Assembly: GCA_027405735.1 (NCBI GenBank)
Contig: JAPEHQ010000011.1
Span: 930,001 to 994,000 of the forward strand
Length of the DNA stretch: 64,000 nt
From: Mucor racemosus
Taxonomy: Eukaryota > Mucoromycota > Mucoromycetes > Mucorales > Mucoraceae
Reading direction: 5' to 3'
Within the stretch, counting starts at the first letter, position 1; each line of letters begins with the position of its first letter. The notes beneath the pieces are model-generated. The model was not told the DNA's origin. It saw nothing but the letters and a program-made list of their open reading frames with translations, and ran no database searches. Of this stretch, positions 58,042-64,000 are shown in pieces. Made by a program: the position numbers and the translations under genes.

Positions 58042-58659
58042 ATGGCTCATTATAATTTTGTATTTAATATAAACGGTTGCGATAGCTGCTCAACTGGCCC
58101 TTTGACTTTCAATATTAATATAATGAATCCCCAACCACCATTATCAAACAATATACACCTTTCTGATTCTGTCCCTGTAAATGAAGTCCATGTGAATCTT
58201 AACAATGATGAAGCCAAATCTAAACATGAAGAGGTGATATCTTCTAATCCTGTCGCGCCTGCTAAGCTTGAAGTTTCAATTCCACCAGAAACGTCTTCAG
58301 TAGCTGAGCCATCCACTATGACTAAGCCATTTTCTACAAACGAATCGCCTTTTTCACCTGAAACAAAAAACCTTTCTGCTTTACCAACCGCCCCATCTGT
58401 TCCTTTAAAATCGCCATTATTGAATCCATTGTCTCCAACATGGCACATTCTTGAAGTTTCTGACACTGAAAGTGAATTCAATGGCATACCAGATTTATCT
58501 CTTATTTGTAAATCTCCAGTTATAAGAAAGCATTCTGATGCATTCGATGAAGAAGTAGATGATGAAATAAACAATGATCCCAGCGATTCCATCGAAACTT
58601 TTTATCAAGCTCCAGATACTGCAGATATTCAAGAGTACAAAGCAAGGAAATATTTCTAG
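58042..58659 (+). CDS. Uncharacterised disordered protein
   Basis: Intronless, 205 residues, no known family. It starts MAHYNFVFNINGCDSC, with a hydrophobic/aromatic N-terminus and two Cys. The body is rich in Ser, Pro, Thr and Asn (residues 30-150). An acidic segment (FDEEVDDEINNDPSDSIE) precedes the end AREYKARKYF-like tail (EYKARKYF). The composition predicts disorder. It has no signal peptide or membrane segment. It is head-to-head with the preceding unknown gene, near the tnp2 gene, so it may belong to the same mobile unit. An unbroken 206-codon frame in AT-rich DNA supports it being real or recently functional. Confidence 0.55.
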   Translation: MAHYNFVFNINGCDSCSTGPLTFNINIMNPQPPLSNNIHLSDSVPVNEVHVNLNNDEAKSKHEEVISSNPVAPAKLEVSIPPETSSVAEPSTMTKPFSTNESPFSPETKNLSALPTAPSVPLKSPLLNPLSPTWHILEVSDTESEFNGIPDLSLICKSPVIRKHSDAFDEEVDDEINNDPSDSIETFYQAPDTADIQEYKARKYF

Positions 58660-59399
58660 AAATAAAAATTAGATTGGCTGAAAGTTATTTGAAAATAAAC
58701 CTTTTTTATTATAGAAAGAATAATAATAAAGATTAGTAAGATTTACCATGGAGAACGTAGGCTTAATGACTACTAGAAAAACTAATGGTATATAAGCGAA
58801 ACCAGGAGTGCCTACTGTAGGTCTTGGTTTAAAGGGCTTTTTATAACAATATGAGTTTGAAAAGGATTTGGTTCTGAAAATGGTTGCTTAATATCTGAAT
58901 TTTCAGACAAATTTTTTTTAATGAAGGGAGAATGTGATAACTGTGACCTTAGCATTCATTGTGAGAATGAATTAAAATAAAAAATATTAATCATTACTGA
59001 ACAATTTTTAGTAACTAATTTAAACCCCTCCTTTGCTTTTCTTAATCAATATTTTAAGTAAAAATTCTATAATAAACTTTATTTCTGTATAAAATTCAAG
59101 TTTTTGACTATTAATATTTTCGTAAAACAAAAAAGATTGTGGTTTCTTGGTTTCTTCATTGCAATAATATTATAACTTCGAGGAACCAATACTGAAAGGT
59201 TGAATAAATGAATTTTATTACTAGCATTGTAAAGGAATAGTATACATAGTATCCATAGAATTAAAAGTTGCTGTATATAATAATAATACATTCCTAGACT
59301 TTAGACTTGTAAATTCATGGTTTACAGAAAATATTCAGATTCAACCACCGGGCTTTGCTTTAGTTGAGCGGGAATTTAAACATGGTATATTATTGTCAT
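58660..59399. other. Spacer, no gene seen
   Basis: AT-rich; no terminal inverted repeat for the tnp2 region could be identified here by eye. Confidence 0.45.
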
Positions 59400-59930
59400 A
59401 AATTAAATACGTGATCCACATTTTTGCAAATGATTGTCCTTCTAAAAACAAATGCCGAACAATCTCCGGAAGCGGCTATATAATATTTACAAGCATGAAA
59501 TTTCTAAAAAAAATTACCGGACAGTCCGGACGCGGATGTTTAAAAGTCTCAAGCAGTGAGATCCGTAGTATTGCTGTCGAGCCAGATTTTGCCAACCAAA
59601 TTTTCTAGTACAAGCTCGGCTCGAGAATATTCCTAGACATGCGGGGTTCGAAATACCATACAAAAATTAAGGTTCGATTATATAACTAGTTACTCAAAAG
59701 CTTGTTTTATTTTTTATTTCTATGAAGTATAAAAACCACTTACAGTATTAATCTAATAATGGAGTTTAACTTGGAAAGAATAAGATGATACAACCAGATT
59801 CTAAAAAAGTCCATAAAATCACAAATTTGAAGGATTTATTTATAAAAGTAAAATGTGCATGATATTCATTTATTTTTAAAATATATTCATTTTTATATTC
59901 AAATACATGTTAATATTTTTACTCGAAAAA
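59400..59930 (+). repeat. Dispersed repeat with TCCGGA motifs, copy 2
   Basis: Same orientation as copy 1 (45.45-45.89 kb). Relative to copy 1 it has an extra block of ~70-80 bases at about 59,568-59,642, which contains a CTCGGCTCGAG palindrome-like core. Flanks agree again at CATACAAAAATTAAGGTTCGA (59,660). Confidence 0.7.
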
Positions 59931-60201
59931 AAAAATTTCTAAATTATTTTCGTATTTTTTAGAAAAAAAGAAACGGATAGTTTGGAATTTCAGAAAAAAA
60001 TTCACTTTTTGAAAATTTAACCAGAGGCAAGCAAATATTTTATTATATTTTTACTGCTTACAGTGTTTACTCTACCGCTGAAAAAAAAATCTGGGCTTAT
60101 TACCTGCAGGGAATACGAGGGAACACGCTCTGTAGTTGCAGTGATTTTTTTGTTTTGTCTACATATAATATATAAAATTAAAAGTTGCTTAATATGAAAT
60201 A

Positions 60202-60283
60202 CCGGCTTTAGCTCAGTTGGTAGAGCGGAAGACTGTAGTGAAAAGACATCTTCAGGTCACTTGTTCGAATCAGGTAAGCCGGA
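60202..60283 (+). tRNA. tRNA-Tyr (GUA) with a 9-base intron
   Basis: All arms form. The acceptor stem is CCGGCTT/AAGCCGG with discriminator A at 60,283. The D arm is GCTCAGTTGGTAGAGC. The anticodon stem is GAAGA/TCTTC with anticodon GTA at 60,235-60,237. The T arm ACTTG TTCGAAT CAGGT contains the B box. A 9-base intron TGAAAAGAC (60,239-60,247) follows position 37, the canonical place; tRNA-Tyr genes normally carry an intron in eukaryotes. Spliced length is 73. Confidence 0.93.
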
Positions 60284-60769
60284 TACATTTTTTACTACTT
60301 CTCTGCAAAGTAGTGCCTGTAGCATCTTTGAAATATGTATTATTTTAGCGATTCATTTTCTTTTTTTATACGGTATATGAGATAAAAGATCATCTTTATA
60401 CTAATTAAAAAGATTACACACAAAGTCTGTGGTTTCCTGACAAAGGTATCCAGGATGATATTAAATACCTTTGCTATACCCTAGTAAATTCCAAACGTAT
60501 TAAAAGCTGAAAAAAATAGTGAACGAATCGAACTATGATATGTCAAAAATCAGGATTCCTAGTTCACTGTTCATGAGACACATTAAGAAAGAAGCTTTGT
60601 ATGGAAATTCATTGATTTATTAACACTTAAAAGGGGTTTATTATAGATTTAAGCAAGTATTAGGGGATTCAATTTTCACAAAGTTTCTACAGATAAACCT
60701 ATATTTTCCAGTATTTTTATCTCATCATTTAGATGCACAATCCATGTTTCAAGTTGCCAAAGGGTATGC
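60284..60769. other. Spacer after tRNA-Tyr
   Basis: A T run (TTTTTT) for RNA polymerase III termination lies just after the tRNA at about 60,288. Nothing else is seen. Confidence 0.5.
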
Positions 60770-61756
60770 TCAGGCAGAATTTGTTGCAGCTTTTACCTTA
60801 TCGGCTAAAAGTCTCTCAGAAATATCCCAAAGTTGTTTTGCCATTTCCTTATTATCAGCTTGTTCATGAAGTACAGTTCTATTAACTGCATTATCTGCGT
60901 AGAACTCTCCCTTTGTAACTTCTGGCGAAATACAACAAAAAATAGACGTGGAAGCACCTGCTTTTACAGTTTTGTAATGTATAATTTCTTTAAACAGAGA
61001 CATAAAACCTCTTGTATTGCGAATACTATCCCAAATTGAAGAGAGATTGAGATGACGGCCTAAATTTGATTCAACAGCACCTGGATGAAGACTGGTCACT
61101 GTAATATCCACACCTTCAGCATCAAATCGTCGCTGCAATTCTTTAGCAAACAAAATATTAGCAAATTTGGCTTGGCCATACGCAATAGTTGGACTGTAAG
61201 ACTTTTCTGCATTGAGATTACTAAAATCAAGGCCTTCTTTACCCAAAAAGTGGAAGTTAGCAGCGGAACTAACACACACCACACGAATACCCCCAGAAGC
61301 ACTTGATTTTAATTTGTTTGTTAGTAATTGTGTAAGATAGAAATGGCCCAAGTGATTGACAGCGAATTGTGTTTCGAATCCATCTTTCGTGAATGATTTG
61401 GGACATGCCATTATACCAGCATTGTTGACAAGTAAATTCAATGGTAATTGAAGTTCTAAAAATGCATCTGCAAATGATTTGATTGAGGATAAATCAGATA
61501 AATCCAATTGCAAAGGTATCAAATCTGCTTCAGGTACTGATTTCTTAATGTTTTCTATCGCACCATGAGCCTTTTCAAGGGTTCGACAAGGAATAATAAC
61601 TTTAGCACCAATTTTGGCAAGAACACGAGCAGTTTCTAGACCGATACCAGAATTCGAGCCAGTTACTATGGCAACCTTACCTGTTAAATTGGGTTTATAC
61701 AATTCAACAAGGTCTTCTGTGGTGGTGTTCCATTGAATTTGAGTATTTTCAGTCAT
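60770..61756 (-). CDS. Short-chain dehydrogenase, retinol dehydrogenase/WWOX-like
   Basis: Intronless, 328 residues, classical SDR. The cofactor site is TGSNSGIG at 32-39, followed by CRTLEKA with an Arg that usually marks NADP preference. NNAG is at 111-114. The catalytic residues are Ser (VSSAANFHF, 163-164), Tyr193 and Lys197 (YGQAK). SLHPGAVESNLGRH matches the RDH11-14/WWOX branch, where the Pro-Gly is conserved. There is no N-terminal membrane anchor, unlike animal RDH11. The substrate is unknown: a carbonyl, retinoid-like or lipid aldehyde. In Mucorales such enzymes have been discussed for the conversion of apocarotenoids to trisporoids, but nothing in the sequence ties this gene to that path. 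Confidence 0.85.
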   Translation of the reverse strand: MTENTQIQWNTTTEDLVELYKPNLTGKVAIVTGSNSGIGLETARVLAKIGAKVIIPCRTLEKAHGAIENIKKSVPEADLIPLQLDLSDLSSIKSFADAFLELQLPLNLLVNNAGIMACPKSFTKDGFETQFAVNHLGHFYLTQLLTNKLKSSASGGIRVVCVSSAANFHFLGKEGLDFSNLNAEKSYSPTIAYGQAKFANILFAKELQRRFDAEGVDITVTSLHPGAVESNLGRHLNLSSIWDSIRNTRGFMSLFKEIIHYKTVKAGASTSIFCCISPEVTKGEFYADNAVNRTVLHEQADNKEMAKQLWDISERLLADKVKAATNSA

Positions 61757-62328
61757 ATTCTTTGTACAATATAATTATAGAAGAAAGGAAAGATAATGAA
61801 TTGTTTTTGGGGCTGTGCAGCTATTTAACACTCCAAATTAGGTGTATGAATTTGGCTCTTTGATGTCACACTGAATATTGATTAAATTAGATCAGTTTGT
61901 TTGGTTATATGGATTTATATAATTATTTAGCAACAATTACACATATATGTAAACATAATCGATGTTCTAAATGGCAGATACGACCAAAATCTTCGTAAAA
62001 AAAAAGATTTCATACCCTTATACTATTCTAGTCGTTGGTGATGAGAAAATTGCTTGCAGTTATTGTTTATGCTGCTTGTTTGTGAAAATTGATTTGCTGT
62101 CATCAATAAGGTTGATATGCAGAATGATTAGAAGTTGGCGGGCCTTTATCATCATAGCTTATCTACTAATAATAAGACTTGCATAAAAACTAAAAAGCCT
62201 TGTAAAGTTTGATGCATTTGCGGGAGCATTTCTTATTTCTCAAAATATACATTTATTAGAATGCAATGTTAAATTTTATTAAAAGATATATATATATATA
62301 TATATGAACTTGGAAGAATGCTAATGCA
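61757..62328. other. Spacer between two minus-strand genes
   Basis: A 71-codon plus-strand frame (61,971-62,186) is hydrophobic and Cys-rich but has no family features. A TA microsatellite lies at about 62,286-62,305. Confidence 0.45.
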
Positions 62329-64000
62329 TTATTTTTTATCTGCTGTAATAGATGAAGATACATTACTTTTTTTAGCGGAAGATTTTACAGTCGCTTTTGT
62401 TGATTTAGTAGAAGTAGAAGAAGTATGAGATGTAAATGACTGTCTAGTTGTTGAGTAACTGCTAATTGATGAAGAGTATGAGGTTGACGATGACTGTTGA
62501 GTAGTAAGAGGCTTCTTTTCAATGACTTTTTGTTTGGGAATACTTGATTCAATTGGAATATTGTTTGCACTGACATCTTGAGTTTCCAAGGTAGCAGTTT
62601 TCTTGTTGAACTTATCAGTTAATGCATCAAGAACTTTTGTAGATAATTCTGTGGTTTTCAAAGGTGATTCAATTTCAACTGATTCTTTAGCAGCATCTTT
62701 ATTTAACGAGGCACTTTTGTCAAGGTTTTCCTTTACTGTTTCAGTGATGGTAGTTATAGCATTTGGACTTTCTTTAACTGTGTCAATGCTTGCATTAGAG
62801 TCATCGTTTGAGGATTTGGTGGAATTTTTGAGAGCTGAAATGGCCTTGCTGTTATCTAATGTCGAATTGGCATTTTCAATGCTAATTTTAGCACTCTCTT
62901 CTTCTTCCATCCTATCCTTTAATAATCTATCCTGTTTCAATTTCTTCTGATCTGCTTGCAACTTTCTTTCCTCTTCTTCCTTTGCAAGTCTATGCTTCTT
63001 GGTATAAGGATCTTCTTTCACAATAATATCAATACTCAAAGATTTAATCTCTTCAGCAACGTCCTCTGTAGGTATTAAATCAGGTTGATAAATGGGTAAC
63101 TTGTGTTTTGCATCAAAACCAAAATTTGAAGAATAAGATTTGTTATTCCAGAGTAAACCAAGTGGTTGAGGATCCTTGACTTCGCCATATTGATACATGT
63201 GAGATGGTTTTTTGTTTGTAATATTGCTGGTTTTACGCCCACCAATAGGTACAGGCATACCGGATGCAGTATTAACTTCCTCACCAGTTACTAAAGCTCT
63301 TAATCTCTTTTGTGCTTCTTGAATTACATGATCATCATAGTAGGCAACAAAATCTGTGGGAGTATCTTCATCATCACTTTCACTCTCTAAGAATTTGCTT
63401 GTCTCTTGGGTAATCAATTCAGATGATTTAATCAAACTTACTTGATCATCAGAAGTATCGTAATAACGTCTTTTGAACAATGTACCGCGGGACAAATCCA
63501 ATTCAGCCTCCAACATCGATGCAGCAGCAGCTTGAGGTTGAACCAACATGAGAGAAGCACGTTGTTGTTTGTAACGCTCTTTTTCCAATTCAATTTCTTT
63601 TGTAAGATCTGAAGAAGACATACAACGAGCAATTGGAGTACGAGGAGATGATTCACCGGAAACAAGTGCACTAGGTAAATCATATTCTTCATCATCCCAA
63701 GTTGATCTAAAAGCATATTTTTTCTTGTTCTTTTTGGTTTTGTTTATGGAAATATATTCAGAGGCAGTAGGAGCAATATCAGCAGCAATATCAATATCAG
63801 CTTCTTCTTTTTCTTGTTGCTCTTTAGCTGTCTTTACAAGGGCTTCTTGAAGCGATTGACGAAGCACCATACTTTCACTATGTTCCTTGAGCTTATTTAA
63901 AGCATCTAAAGGATTCCATTCATCAGTAGCAGCGGATTCAACTAAAGATCCGTTCAAAGAGTATTGGGTTTCATTTAAAAAATCAGGCTTAAAAGTATAA
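62329..64000 (-). CDS. Uncharacterised Ser/Lys/Glu-rich protein, N-terminus outside window
   Basis: At least 556 residues; the frame is still open at the window edge, so the start lies beyond. I do not recognise a family. The middle has conserved-looking segments (KKYAFRSTWDDEEYDLPSA, FVAYYDDHVIQEAQKRLRAL, HMYQYGEVKDPQPLGLLWNN). Next comes a charged helical stretch likely to form a coiled coil (KKHRLAKEEEERKLQADQKK). The last ~200 residues are Ser/Thr-rich and low-complexity (SSSTSYSSSISSYSTT). There is no signal peptide or membrane segment in the visible part. It ends KKSNVSSSITADKK. It could be a cytoskeletal or signalling scaffold; this is only a guess from composition. Confidence 0.75.
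   Translation of the reverse strand, partial: YTFKPDFLNETQYSLNGSLVESAATDEWNPLDALNKLKEHSESMVLRQSLQEALVKTAKEQQEKEEADIDIAADIAPTASEYISINKTKKNKKKYAFRSTWDDEEYDLPSALVSGESSPRTPIARCMSSSDLTKEIELEKERYKQQRASLMLVQPQAAAASMLEAELDLSRGTLFKRRYYDTSDDQVSLIKSSELITQETSKFLESESDDEDTPTDFVAYYDDHVIQEAQKRLRALVTGEEVNTASGMPVPIGGRKTSNITNKKPSHMYQYGEVKDPQPLGLLWNNKSYSSNFGFDAKHKLPIYQPDLIPTEDVAEEIKSLSIDIIVKEDPYTKKHRLAKEEEERKLQADQKKLKQDRLLKDRMEEEESAKISIENANSTLDNSKAISALKNSTKSSNDDSNASIDTVKESPNAITTITETVKENLDKSASLNKDAAKESVEIESPLKTTELSTKVLDALTDKFNKKTATLETQDVSANNIPIESSIPKQKVIEKKPLTTQQSSSTSYSSSISSYSTTRQSFTSHTSSTSTKSTKATVKSSAKKSNVSSSITADKK

Noticed and set aside
45331..59930. The TCCGGA repeats as terminal repeats of one giant element enclosing the island
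   Set aside because: They are in direct orientation but too diverged from each other, and one carries an internal block; no matching target duplication was seen.
61971..62186. 71-residue Cys-rich hydrophobic frame
   Set aside because: Isolated, no family features, likely chance.

Overview
The window is a piece of nuclear DNA from an early-diverging fungus, most likely Mucoromycota (Mucorales-like). The reasons are AT-rich spacers, many short GT..AG introns of about 45-75 bases, intronless housekeeping genes beside heavily split ones, and protein content that includes snurportin, CHMP7, a type I metacaspase, a Ral-like GTPase, a Crypton carrying a GCR1_C domain, a chromodomain Ty3 element and a tnp2-type transposase. 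No genus can be named from the sequence alone. The exon joins given here were made by eye and checked only for reading-frame arithmetic and fit to the protein family.

Layout. 0-14 kb is gene-dense: Ral-like GTPase (partial), PRP46, NTA1, a Tho1/SARNP SAP protein, a Q/N-rich repeat protein, a kelch membrane protein, a POF1-like nucleotidyltransferase and an ELO elongase. 14-20.8 kb is repeat territory: an unnamed repeat of about 1.4 kb (copy A) is split by an intact 2.9 kb Crypton-like tyrosine-recombinase transposon. A second copy of the same repeat (copy B, about 32.9-34.3 kb, inverted) lacks the Crypton and so preserves the empty target site. 20.8-32.1 kb holds metacaspase, CHMP7, proteasome beta-6, a small unknown protein, snurportin-1, the elongation factor Elf1 and a Ydj1-type J-protein. 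35-42.6 kb holds a compact same-strand run IMP4, COX17, SDR, PEX5, then EME1 on the other strand.

42.6-60 kb is a transposon-rich island: a full-length, apparently very young Ty3/Gypsy chromovirus (identical 662-base LTRs, 5-base target duplication, one 1643-codon Gag-Pol frame), a degraded or nearly intact tnp2 (CACTA-like) transposase gene with one in-frame stop, two unknown genes beside it, and two copies of another dispersed repeat. A tRNA-Tyr gene with a 9-base intron, a short-chain dehydrogenase and the 3' part of an unknown low-complexity protein close the window.

The host genes are mostly unlinked housekeeping functions (splicing, snRNP import, ribosome assembly, proteolysis, ESCRT, peroxisome import, copper delivery, DNA repair) and do not form a cluster with one job. 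The most informative material is the nested Crypton with its empty site, the chromovirus with a possible self-priming signal, and a COX17 whose first twin-CX9C motif lacks a cysteine.
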